Source of the DNA: Mesorhizobium sp. CA8
GTDB taxonomy: Bacteria; Pseudomonadota; Alphaproteobacteria; Rhizobiales; Rhizobiaceae
DNA: 64,000 bases
NCBI RefSeq assembly: GCF_020164955.1
Contig: NZ_JAIUHG010000007.1
Location: 124,001 to 188,000 of the forward strand
Direction of reading: 5' to 3'
This document shows, piece by piece, positions 29,663 to 37,368 of the stretch. Below the pieces are notes generated by a model, which ran no database searches, was not told where the DNA came from, and saw only the letters and a list, made by a program, of their open reading frames with translations. The translations under genes and the position numbers were made by a program. Position 1 is the first letter of the stretch. Each line of letters opens with the position of its first letter.

Positions 29663-29736
29663 GCGGGTATGATGTAATGGTAGCTTGTCAGCTTCCCAAG
29701 CTGAACGCGCGGGTTCGATTCCCGCTACCCGCTCCA
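29663..29736 (+). tRNA. tRNA-Gly (anticodon CCC)
   Basis: A 74-nt cloverleaf: acceptor arm GCGGGTA pairing with TACCCGC, anticodon stem TCAGC/GCTGA with loop TTCCCAA (anticodon CCC), T arm GCGGGTTCGATTCCCGC, and an encoded CCA end. Its 3' part, from 29690, is repeated at 38678, marking it as the integration target of the island that follows. Confidence 0.96.
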
Positions 29737-29738
29737 GC
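29690..29738 (+). repeat. attL-like direct repeat, island left end
   Basis: This runs from the anticodon stem of the intact tRNA-Gly to two bases past its CCA. It is identical over 49 bases to 38678-38726. The bases on each side differ (C versus T before; C versus T after). Confidence 0.9.
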
Positions 29739-29785
29739 CTGCAACGAAAGGGTTTGAGGGCAATCTTCTCTTTCTCGTCCTCGAC

Positions 29786-29810
29786 CGGTTTTACAGCCAG
29801 TTTTACAGCC
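29786..29810 (+). repeat. Candidate arm-type recombinase sites, left end
   Basis: TTTTACAGCC occurs twice in direct order with 12-bp spacing (29789-29798 and 29801-29810). The larger word CGGTTTTACAGCCA (29786-29799) recurs at 38637-38650, inside the right end. Position and repetition are like arm sites of phage integrases or Xis; this is inference. Confidence 0.45.
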
Positions 29811-29838
29811 TTTGTTCCTGATCTGAACTGATCGGTGA

Positions 29839-30309
29839 TCAGCCTCGGACGAAAGTACCGCTCTTCCGGATCGCATCACCCACCGATTCACGCAGGCTTT
29901 GACAGGTCCGATCCATCGCCTTGAGGGTCGGCATCGTGAAATATCCGGTGATGATGTATCGCGATCGAATCACGATATCGGTCTCCGCCATGAACCTTAG
30001 GACCTCGACATCTTCGCCGTTTAGAAGCAGACCGAGGGTGGATGCCCGGCCGCTCAGCCGATCAGTTCTGTGGCCGAACTTCTTGCCTGCAAGTTCGGCG
30101 ACAGACACTCCATGCAAGCGAAGGAAAGCCTTCAGATAGAGCTCGACCGCGTGGTAGTGGAGGAAGTAGACAGGCGAATCCCGGTGGGTCGCCCCGGTGT
30201 CTATATCTGCCAGAGCGCGCGCGGCTTTATGGTAGGATACGGCGTAATGGTAAAGGCCCGCCGAGGTGGTCCTCTGATCTTCATCGCCCTCTCTGCGGCA
30301 CCCTGACAT
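29839..30309 (-). CDS. HEPN-like domain protein (156 aa)
   Basis: The alpha-helical protein has the pattern PVYFLHYHAVELYLKAFLRLHG (about 45-65), typical of HEPN-like proteins, followed by KKFGHRTDRL and ITGYFTMPTLKAMD. The canonical HEPN RNase motif (R, four to six residues, H) is not clearly present, so activity is doubtful; AbiV-like and unclassified HEPN proteins are the nearest match by eye. The ATG at 30309 has GGAAG six bases upstream. It is the first gene after the tRNA, the place usually held by an integrase. Confidence 0.55.
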   Translation of the reverse strand: MSGCRREGDEDQRTTSAGLYHYAVSYHKAARALADIDTGATHRDSPVYFLHYHAVELYLKAFLRLHGVSVAELAGKKFGHRTDRLSGRASTLGLLLNGEDVEVLRFMAETDIVIRSRYIITGYFTMPTLKAMDRTCQSLRESVGDAIRKSGTFVRG

Positions 30310-30337
30310 GGCATTCTTCCATTGAGGGGGCGCTGAG

Positions 30338-30487
30338 ATGGGCTTCCCCAATGTTCCCCAAAGGGCTTCAGCCTTGATACAGAGCCTGGCTGAGGTGCAG
30401 CGGGCCGATCCGGATGTCAGGGCACGGCAAGCGCAGATCGAAGCGGACCGACTTGCCCATGGGGAACAGCCACAGGCGTCAGGCTGA
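30338..30487 (+). CDS. Possible small protein (49 aa), unknown
   Basis: The frame starts at an ATG with GAGGGGG seven bases upstream and encodes a charged, probably helical peptide (SLAEVQRADPDVRARQAQIEADR). It diverges from the HEPN-like gene and its end overlaps the end of the convergent acyltransferase by 9 bases. No family is recognised. The ribosome site is the only real support. Confidence 0.35.
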   Translation: MGFPNVPQRASALIQSLAEVQRADPDVRARQAQIEADRLAHGEQPQASG

Positions 30488-31606
30488 TCGACCTTCAACT
30501 GCTTCAAATCGGCGCTTGTATTGCGCGATCCACTTTTCGAACCCGTAGTAGCTGATCGTTGCCAAGGCGATGGTCATTAGAAGCGCGGTCGCCCACATCG
30601 CCCAATAGTCGGTTGCATTCTCTTCAGGCTTTATCGTGGTCCAGCCCATCTGGTGTATCATTCTGCCTGGCGCCGAGACGATGCAAAGATAGTGGTAGAC
30701 GTAGAGGCCGTAGGAGATGCGTCCGAGGAAGCGCATCGGCGCCGACGACAGGAGTGCCGCAAGGACCGGCGCCCGCAACCCGGCATCGACCAGTCCGCCG
30801 AACATGATCGCCGCCAGCGGGTAGCTGAAAGCCGAAGCAGTGGCCGACATCCATGGCGGCTGCAGGGACAGGAAGCCGTAGCCGGCAACGGCAGCGCCCG
30901 CAAACGAGTAGCCCCAATGCCAACGCGGCCCGACGATGTAGAGTGCCATTCCCATCAGGATACTCTCAGGTCGCAGGAACGGCGTTTCCCAGACCACGAA
31001 CTGTGGGGGGTTTAGGGCCTGAAAAACTGCACGGGCAGCGAAGCTGTAGATCAGGACTGCCGCCATAGCGCCGAGAAAGACCTTCTTGCCGAACTTTCGA
31101 TAGGCAAGAAAGACGAACGGGATGAACAGATAGACCTGAAACTCGAATGACAGCGTCCACAGATGCGCGATGTTAGGGATCGACTTGTTGTAGCTCCCGA
31201 ACCAAGAGATGGCGTTGTCCAGAAACAGCGCCAGCCCGGCAAGCCGATAGTAGCCTAGACCGTCGGCGCTCCCGTAATAGGCCAGCATCGCGATTGGGAA
31301 CAAGATCATCAGCGGATAGATGCGCAGCAAGCGGCGAACGAAAAAGCGCCTGATGCTGATGGTTCCGGTTTTCAGATATTCAGCGTCGAGCAGGTGGAAG
31401 AACAAGAACGACGAGATCAGGAAGAAGAGCTCGACGCCGACCCAGCCGTAGTTGTGCAGCGTATCCAGCACAGCCACGGCCTTAAACTGGGACATGTGGT
31501 GAAAAAACACAGCCAGGAAGGCCACGAAACGAAGGCCATCTAAAGGCGCGATATAAAGGCGCCGCGACGCTGTAGCAGCATCTATTAGCTTGTGCTGAAT
31601 ATTCAC
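30479..31606 (-). CDS. Acyltransferase family 3 (OafA/YrhL-like membrane O-acyltransferase)
   Basis: A 375-residue multi-spanning acyltransferase. The opening PLDGLRFVAFLAVFFHHM carries the family His pair, GWVGVELFFLISSFLFF is the second hallmark, FVRRLLRIYPLM the third, and LWTLSFEFQVYLF the conserved WxLxxE segment. About ten hydrophobic helices follow. Such enzymes add acetyl or similar groups to O-antigen, exopolysaccharide or Nod factor. Its codons look more A/T-rich than those of the rha or pho genes, consistent with transfer. It is island cargo; the acceptor is unknown. Confidence 0.85.
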   Translation of the reverse strand: MNIQHKLIDAATASRRLYIAPLDGLRFVAFLAVFFHHMSQFKAVAVLDTLHNYGWVGVELFFLISSFLFFHLLDAEYLKTGTISIRRFFVRRLLRIYPLMILFPIAMLAYYGSADGLGYYRLAGLALFLDNAISWFGSYNKSIPNIAHLWTLSFEFQVYLFIPFVFLAYRKFGKKVFLGAMAAVLIYSFAARAVFQALNPPQFVVWETPFLRPESILMGMALYIVGPRWHWGYSFAGAAVAGYGFLSLQPPWMSATASAFSYPLAAIMFGGLVDAGLRAPVLAALLSSAPMRFLGRISYGLYVYHYLCIVSAPGRMIHQMGWTTIKPEENATDYWAMWATALLMTIALATISYYGFEKWIAQYKRRFEAVEGRSA

Positions 31607-31686
31607 TTAATGGTTCCACCCCGGGACGAAGCGATCTTCTTACCCGAACTAACCCAGCCGAAACAACCACCAAAGAGGTTCTATTC

Positions 31687-32785
31687 ATGGACAAAACCGT
31701 TCCCTCGGGCGCGGCGATGCTGCTTGCCTTCATCGGTAGCATCGAGGCGCCGCACGGCTTCGACGCCGTGTATGGCAACAACCAGGCCAAGCTGCCGAAG
31801 CCGCTGACGTCGATGACGATCGACGAGGTGATCGCGGCCGGGCCCCGCTGGACCAGGGCGTTCGGCAGCTCGGCAGCCGGCTTTCTGCAGTTCATGCGCG
31901 CCACCTTGCTGCGCCTGAAGAAGAAGCTCGGCCTCACCGGCAAGGAACTGCTCGACGGGCCGATGCAGATGGCGCTCGGCTACGAGCTGTTGAAGGAGCG
32001 CGGCTTCGCCGAGTTCATGGCCGGCACGAAGTCGCGCACGGCCTTCGGTCTCGGACTGGCACAGGAATGGGCGTCGTTCCCGGTGCTGACGTCGACCGTG
32101 AACGGAACCGGCAAAGCCAAGCGCACGCTGAAGCGCGGCCAGAGCTACTATGCCGGAGACGGCTTGAACAAGGCCCTGGTGGCGCCGGAGAAGGTCGAGG
32201 CGATGCTCGACAAGTTGAAGGCGTCGTCAGCCCGCGCCGGCCGCGCCTGCCCCGGAGCACGTGGGCGCCGCAATCCCTAACAAGGCCACCGTCGCGCGCG
32301 TGCAGCTGCAGCTGAAGGATCTCGGCTATACCGAAGTCGGCGCCGTCGACGGCAAGATCGGCACGATGACGGCGACGGCCATCCGCGCCTTCCGCGCCGA
32401 CAATGCCCTGCCGGCCGGCGACGGCATCGACGACGACATGCTGCTTGCCCTGCAGAAGGCCAAGCCGCGCGCGATCGCGCCGGAGCGGGCCAATGCGGCG
32501 CCGGAGGTCGTGCGCGACAAGGTGCCGGAGGTCAAGGCGAACTGGCTGACCAAGATGGGCGGCTACATCGTCGGCATTCCCGCCGCCGTCGGGGCCGGCG
32601 TCAAGGGCATCCTCGGCAATCTCGACGCGGCCAAGGGTTATGTCGAGCCGCTGACGTCGATGGCCAGCGACGTTCCCGGCTGGGTGTGGCTCGCCGGCGT
32701 TGCCGGCATCGCCGGCGCCCTGGTGCTCATCTCGCGTCACGGCGAGGCCAAGGGCGTCGAGGCGTTCCAGACCGGGGCGCGGCGC
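31687..32785 (+). pseudogene. Phage-type endolysin with peptidoglycan-binding domain and membrane segment, frame-broken
   Basis: The first part (31687-32226) has a lambda-R-like glycan-cleaving domain: SIEAPHGFDAVYG with a candidate catalytic Glu, FGSSAAGFLQFM, and AQEWASFPVL. The second part, in another frame from about 32228, reads QPAPAAPAPEHVGAA, then a PG_binding_1 domain (VQLQLKDLGYTEVGAVDGKIG), a linker and a hydrophobic C-terminus (VWLAGVAGIAGALVLI). The Pro/Ala linker runs continuously if one base near 32220-32228 is removed. AGAGG precedes the ATG. A separate GTG start at 32261 exists but lacks a ribosome site, so one broken gene is preferred to two genes. Confidence 0.72.
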
Positions 32786-32787
32786 TG

Positions 32788-32895
32788 ATGCAGCCGATCC
32801 TTGAGGCGCTGATCGAACAGGTGCTGCCCATCGTCGCCGGCTTCCTGGTCGGCGTGGCGGCGGGCATCGGACTGATGTGGTGGGTGTTCCTGTGA
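32788..32895 (+). CDS. Tiny membrane protein, holin-like (35 aa)
   Basis: The protein is a short acidic N-terminus (MQPILEALIEQ) and one hydrophobic helix ending in GLMWWVFL. The ATG overlaps the preceding stop (TGATG), and its stop overlaps the next GTG start, so it sits in a tightly coupled lysis cassette between endolysin and spanin-like genes, where a holin or holin-like protein would be expected. Its size is at the small end for a holin. Confidence 0.5.
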   Translation: MQPILEALIEQVLPIVAGFLVGVAAGIGLMWWVFL

Positions 32896-33185
32896 GCGCC
32901 GCCATCACACTCATCGCCGGCCTCGTCGGCGGCAACAGGCTGCTCGCCGGCGTCATCGCCTGGGCTGTCATCGCGCTCGCCGTCTCGGGCACCGCGGTCG
33001 GCATCTACGAACTCATCAAGCACAAGGGCGCCGACGAGGTCCGCGCGCAGATCGACAAGGAGAACCAGGATGCGGTCAACAAGGGCATTGAGGCCAGCCG
33101 GTCTTTTCGCGATTGCAACGATGCTGGCGGGCTGTGGGACTTCAGGCGTCAGCGGTGTTCCCGCGCTGCGCTCGGCCATCGGTAA
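32892..33185 (+). CDS. Small membrane-anchored protein, Rz-like inner-membrane spanin candidate (97 aa)
   Basis: It begins at a GTG overlapping the previous stop (GTGA). There is one strong transmembrane helix (about 14-40, LLAGVIAWAVIALAVSGTAVGIY) and then a hydrophilic, probably periplasmic, helical tail ADEVRAQIDKENQDAVNKGIEASRSF and a Cys-containing end (CNDAGGLW..RRQRC). The topology fits an i-spanin. A lipoprotein gene starts inside it in another frame, the arrangement known for Rz/Rz1. Confidence 0.55.
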   Translation: MSAAITLIAGLVGGNRLLAGVIAWAVIALAVSGTAVGIYELIKHKGADEVRAQIDKENQDAVNKGIEASRSFRDCNDAGGLWDFRRQRCSRAALGHR

Positions 33186-33339
33186 CAGCTTGGCTGGGGC
33201 GCAGGGCAAGACGGTCGCCGATCAGAACAAGATCGACGAGACGATGGCCTCAGGCTGCGCCGTAAAGTTCTACACGCCGAGCGAATGCGACCGGCACACC
33301 AGGGCCAGCGCCGAGCGGCGCGCCCAACTGAAATCCTAG
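33070..33339 (+). CDS. Small lipoprotein nested in the preceding gene, Rz1-like outer-membrane spanin candidate (89 aa)
   Basis: The N-terminus MRSTRALRPAGLFAIATMLAGCG has a good lipobox LAGC (Cys at 22), so the mature protein would be lipid-anchored. AGGAG lies seven bases before the ATG at 33070. It overlaps the upstream spanin-like gene by 116 bases in a different frame. After the anchor there is a helical acidic stretch (KTVADQNKIDETMASGCAVKFYTPSECDRH). Overlap, lipobox and lysis-gene context together suggest Rz1; sequence alone is too short for certainty. Confidence 0.6.
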   Translation: MRSTRALRPAGLFAIATMLAGCGTSGVSGVPALRSAIGNSLAGAQGKTVADQNKIDETMASGCAVKFYTPSECDRHTRASAERRAQLKS

Positions 33340-33358
33340 CAGCGCATCGGGCGGGGAC

Positions 33359-33694
33359 ATGTCGCAGACAAGCGTCGAGCGCACGCTCGGAATTCTATTG
33401 GGAAAGCTTGAGGCGATCGAGGATCGGCTTGAGCGCGCCGACGAGAGCCGGGCCAGCATTCACAGGCGTCTCGACGAGGTGGTGATGCGCACGACACACC
33501 TCGAGGCGGATGTGTCCTCGGTCAAGAACAAGACCGAAGCCATCCAGTCCGTCGCTGACGATGTCGTGACGCTGCGCAGCCAGGCACAGGGCGCCGGCAC
33601 GCTCGGCCGCTGGCTGATCAGGATCGGCATCGGCGTGGTGACTGCCGCCGGCTGGCTGCTCGGCGCCTACACCTATCTGACCGGCCGGCCATGA
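33359..33694 (+). CDS. DUF1515-like protein (111 aa), phage-associated
   Basis: The N-terminal coiled coil (LGKLEAIEDRLERADESRASIHRRLDEVV) is followed by a second heptad region (HLEADVSSVKNKTEAIQSVADDVVTLRSQ) and a C-terminal hydrophobic helix (IRIGIGVVTAAGWLLGAYTYL). The pattern matches DUF1515 as I recall it, a family of rhizobial prophage regions. GGGG precedes the ATG. It is probably the last gene of the lysis cassette; the function is unknown. Confidence 0.65.
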   Translation: MSQTSVERTLGILLGKLEAIEDRLERADESRASIHRRLDEVVMRTTHLEADVSSVKNKTEAIQSVADDVVTLRSQAQGAGTLGRWLIRIGIGVVTAAGWLLGAYTYLTGRP

Positions 33695-33826
33695 CCATCC
33701 GCATGAGTTCGATCGGATCGGCATGAGCCTCATTCCCGACGTGCCGGTTGAGCTCAAGCTGTTCCTTCCGCACAAATCTTGAGTTAAAAATGCCCCCGGG
33801 GATGGCCTGCAGGCCGTGGGGTTACG

Positions 33827-35064
33827 ATGCGAAAGACATTTCCCGGCTACTACCAGCCGACTCCTGAGGAGTTCGAAAAGCTATGGTCGGACGGTCTTCT
33901 CGTACCTGACAACAACGTCCTGCTGCACCTATTTCGGTTATGCCGAAGCAGCGGGCAGAGGTGCTGGCCGCATTCAAAACCTTCGGTAATCGCCTGTGGC
34001 TCCCTCACCAGGCGGCTAAGGAATTCCAGAACGGCTGGCGCTCGGCCGATAGCGACAACAGGGGTTTATATCGCAAGCTGAAGGAAGATCTTGCCAGCAA
34101 AAAGAACGAAATTGACGATTTGGTGCGGAGGTTCACTCGGTTTGACCCCTGGCCCGAGGGATCGGCTATGGACAAAATCGACGAGTTTTTCGAAGGCCTT
34201 TCGAAGGATGTTGACGCTGCCACGGCCAGCCTCCCCGACATCGATGAGGTTTTCGGCGCGGTGAGCGATCTTTTCGACGGCAAGGTGGCCGCGGAGCCAG
34301 ATCAACAGGAAATCGAAAGGCGAGTGAAAGAAGCCCAGCGCCGCATTCAGGGCAAAATCCCTCCCGGCTACATGGACAAGGGGCCGGGCGACTATCTGAT
34401 CTGGGCCGAGCTCAAAGAGAAAGCGCGGACGGCAAACGTGCCGATACTGTTCGTCACAGACGACCGGAAGGAAGATTGGTGGCTGGAGCAATCCGGCAAA
34501 ACGATCGGGCCGAGGCCTGAGTTGAGGCAGGAATTTTTGGCTGACACCGGCCAGATGTTCTACGCCTATCGCCCGGGGCAGTTCCTGTCGTTGGTTCGTG
34601 ATCGCACCAATAACTTGGTCTCTCAAGAAACAGTCAAAGAGATGGAGCGGGCCGAACTAGGTCCAAACCCGCAGGTTGACAGCCGGCTACTACTAGATCG
34701 CGCCTTTTCGATCGCAAATGCGGCTGACGTCGACCCTCTTCGCGTTCTCGATCTCGCACGCAAGCTAGCGCGGGCTACTGACATTGTGAACAAGAACAGT
34801 CGTTTCGCCAACGGAGGCGGTCCGGCAATGGGTTTCCTACGCAGCGAAATCGAACGATGGAGTGGAGAGGCGGAGCAGTTGTTTTTCGGCGAGCTCGCCG
34901 CAGAGGACCGCGCTCATGTTCATGCGACCAGCACGATTTGGGGTCAGTTCTTGCAATTGGTCGACGACATGTCGCGCGACAACTTTGCCGCCATCTCCCA
35001 CCTTGTCACAACAAACTACGACGAGTTTTGGCAGCGGTTTGAACGGAAACGAGCAAGATATTAG
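33827..35064 (+). pseudogene. PIN-like domain protein (PIN_8 / DUF4935 type), frame-broken
   Basis: The start MRKTFPGYYQPTPEEFEKLW and LLVPDNNVLLHLFR are the usual opening of large PIN_8 proteins; the body AEVLAAFKTFGNRLWLPHQAAKEF, PPGYMDKGPGDYLIW and ILFVTDDRKEDWW continues in another frame. Restoring one base near 33938 (CGG-TAT-ATG) gives a continuous protein of about 412 residues. The acidic residues (D in DNN, E in KEF, D in GDYLIW, DD in VTDD) fit a PIN nuclease site. Such genes often lie in defence or mobile islands. A low-frequency base-call error would equally explain the break. Confidence 0.65.
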
Positions 35065-35505
35065 CTCTCGACGCAAACAGCTTGTGCCGCCATGCCGAAG
35101 CCTGGCTGCAGGGCTTCGACGGCGTGCCGCTCGGCAGCGCGCCCAAGCCGGTGAACGACGGTCTGGAAGCCGAGCTCGACGAGAGCGCGGTGAATAGGTC
35201 CTAGTTCAGCGATTCCCGAGCGGCCTTGGCGTGCAGGCGCAGATCGTTTTTCGATCTGCAGCTGTATGATTTTCGATAGCTCGACCGCCTTTTCCTCGCC
35301 GAGATCGAGGCTCCGCATGCGCTGCGAGAACGGCGCCGACCATGGCCGCCTCGACATCGAGGCGTTCGCGCCCACCGGCAAGGAAGCGCTCGGCCTGCGC
35401 ATCCGCCGCCTGAAGGCACTCAAGGTCCACGGTGCCGGTGTGGGAGGAGGAGCCCTCTCGATGATGTCCAGGTCAGTGTCAACCCGCTAGTGGTCGGCCG
35501 AAACC
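35065..35505. other. Decayed phage-like remnant region with a perfect hairpin
   Basis: No intact gene is supported in this 441-bp stretch. Two short coding-like pieces are visible: 35066-35204 (LDANSLCRHAEAWLQG and on to a stop) and about 35318-35432 (ADHGRLDIEAFAP, LGLRIRRLKALKVHG), both with host-like high GC. Between them lies a perfect 8-bp hairpin GCAGATCG-TTTTT-CGATCTGC (35239-35259). The pieces look like ends of deleted genes. Confidence 0.45.
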
Positions 35506-36366
35506 ATGGACTTGAAAAGACACCAAGCCCTGCTCTACAGGTCCCCCATGGAGACCGGGGACAATTTGTTGGATTTCTTCATTGTGGGGGCTCAAAAAGC
35601 CGGCACCACGGCCCTGCATACGTTCTTGTCTCAGCACCCTGGCATAGACCTGCCCGCGGTAAAGGAAATCCATCACTTCGATGACGAGGTCGGCGTAAAT
35701 TGGGATAATCCAGACCACTCGCGGCTGCACAGCTATTTCGACTGGTCCCAGCCGGCAATACGCGGCGACTCGACGCCGATCTATTCTTACTGGCCAAACT
35801 CGATCGAACGAATCCACCGGTACAATCCTGAAGCCAAGCTCATTCTGGCCTTGCGGCACCCTCTTTTCCGGGCGATGTCGCATTGGCGCATGGAGATTGA
35901 ACGAAAAGCTGAGACCTTGTCATTTGCTGCGGCTGTGTCGTCCTTCGGGAGACGCCGGGTTTCGGAAAGCCCCAATGGTGTTCATAGAATCTATTCGTAC
36001 ATAGAGCGCGGATATTACTCGAGCCATCTGACGCGCATTTACCGCCTTTTTCCACGGGATAGCGTTCATGTGTATCGGGCCGACCAATTGTGGGATAGGC
36101 CAGGTGCCACGCTGGCGTCGATTGAGAGCTTCCTGGGTGTAGAGCCAAATCTCGCCGGGACGCTGAAACCTCGTTACGTCGCCCCAGTCGTGTCGCCAGC
36201 GTTTACCCTCGATCCTTCTCTTGCACGAGATCTCAAAGATCATTTTGAAGCCGACATCTGGAAGACTGCGGAACTCGCGCGCCTGGATCTCTCGGATTGG
36301 GTAGAAGATTATTCCGAACCGATGTGTCAGCCTGAATGTACGATTGAGGCAGAAATACCTGCTTAA
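35506..36366 (+). CDS. Sulfotransferase family protein (286 aa)
   Basis: A PAPS-dependent sulfotransferase: the 5'-phosphosulfate loop VGAQKAGTTALHTFLSQHP (near 27-45) and the 3'-phosphate motif LALRHPLFRAMSHWRMEIER (near 118-137) are both present, with RGYYSSHLTRIYRLFP as a further typical segment. Length is usual. The start may be 35506 or an inner ATG at 35548. It would add sulfate to a carbohydrate or glycolipid; with the two glycosyltransferases downstream, a surface polysaccharide target is likely. Its base composition is more A/T-rich than that of host genes. Confidence 0.85.
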   Translation: MDLKRHQALLYRSPMETGDNLLDFFIVGAQKAGTTALHTFLSQHPGIDLPAVKEIHHFDDEVGVNWDNPDHSRLHSYFDWSQPAIRGDSTPIYSYWPNSIERIHRYNPEAKLILALRHPLFRAMSHWRMEIERKAETLSFAAAVSSFGRRRVSESPNGVHRIYSYIERGYYSSHLTRIYRLFPRDSVHVYRADQLWDRPGATLASIESFLGVEPNLAGTLKPRYVAPVVSPAFTLDPSLARDLKDHFEADIWKTAELARLDLSDWVEDYSEPMCQPECTIEAEIPA

Positions 36367-36501
36367 CAAAACTCCTGCTTGGCTAACGTTTCGCGACGGG
36401 GGCCGCTCTGAGCCTTCAGACTTGTCATTCCGGCCAAGTTCATTAACTAGGCCATATCAGTTGATCAGCCAGCATGGCGTCTGGAAGCAGACAACGAAGG
36501 A

Positions 36502-37368
36502 TTGAGGGGCTTGGTCGATCTCAATACCCACACTGCGAATGCTGCGCGTGACCGTAATTCCCCGCGAGTCGTCGCGGTCCTTACAACACGCAACGAAGAG
36601 CGGTTTGTCGCCGGATGTCTTGAGAATCTGTTTCGTCAAGGCGTGCAGGTCTACATCTGCGATAATCAGTCGACGGACCGAACGCTTGAGATTGCCCAGC
36701 GCTACCGCGGAGCCGGATTGATAGGATTCGAAAGCATCCCGCATAGCGGCTGGTATTGCTGGGAGCACCTTCTTCGTCGCAAGGAGGAACTATTTCAGTC
36801 GCTCGAAGCAGACTGGTTCATGCATCTTGACGCTGACGAGATCCACCTTCCGCCGACTTCGCACTCGTCATTGGTCTCCGCCATTGCGGCAGCCGACTCA
36901 CTCGGCTTCAATGCGATCGAGTCTTCCGAGTTCACGTTCATTCCTACTAGGGAAGCCCCCGATCACGACAATTCCGATTATCAACACACGCTGCGGACCT
37001 ATTACCCGTTCCGGCCGACCTCCCCACACTGCGTCCGTGCGTACAAGAGACAGGACGGCCCTATGGAGATTGCGTGGTCAGGCGGCCATCGCATACGCTT
37101 CGGGGGTCCGGTGCGGCTCTACCCCGAACGTTTTCGCATGAAGCATTATCTGTTCCTGAGCGCAGAGCACGCCGCGCGCAAGTATTCTGGCCGCCGGTAC
37201 CTGAGCGAGGAGATCTATGGTCTTGGTTGGCACGGATGGCGCCCCCGCTTGCGACCAGGGGATATCGAGCTGCCGGATACTACCCAGGTACGCACCATTG
37301 CAACGGACGACGATCTGGACGAGTCCAATCCATGGTCGGCTCATTGGCTTGAGCGGTACGCCTCGTGA
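36502..37368 (+). CDS. Glycosyltransferase family 2 protein (288 aa)
   Basis: A GT-A fold transferase: VVAVLTTRNEERFVAGCLENLF at the N-terminus, DNQSTDRTLEIA, and the metal-binding DxD in WFMHLDADEIH (near 113). The rest (SGGHRIRF, RMKHYLFLSAEHAARKY) fits bacterial family 2 enzymes of unknown acceptor. The assigned TTG start at 36502 is doubtful; TTG 36511 follows GAGGGG and is an alternative. Its stop overlaps the next gene by GTGA, so the two transferases are coupled. Confidence 0.8.
   Translation: MRGLVDLNTHTANAARDRNSPRVVAVLTTRNEERFVAGCLENLFRQGVQVYICDNQSTDRTLEIAQRYRGAGLIGFESIPHSGWYCWEHLLRRKEELFQSLEADWFMHLDADEIHLPPTSHSSLVSAIAAADSLGFNAIESSEFTFIPTREAPDHDNSDYQHTLRTYYPFRPTSPHCVRAYKRQDGPMEIAWSGGHRIRFGGPVRLYPERFRMKHYLFLSAEHAARKYSGRRYLSEEIYGLGWHGWRPRLRPGDIELPDTTQVRTIATDDDLDESNPWSAHWLERYAS

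Noticed and set aside
32261..32785. A separate peptidoglycan-binding protein gene starting at GTG 32261
   Set aside because: It has no ribosome site, and its frame extends upstream as a natural Pro/Ala linker of the endolysin, so one frame-broken gene is the simpler reading.
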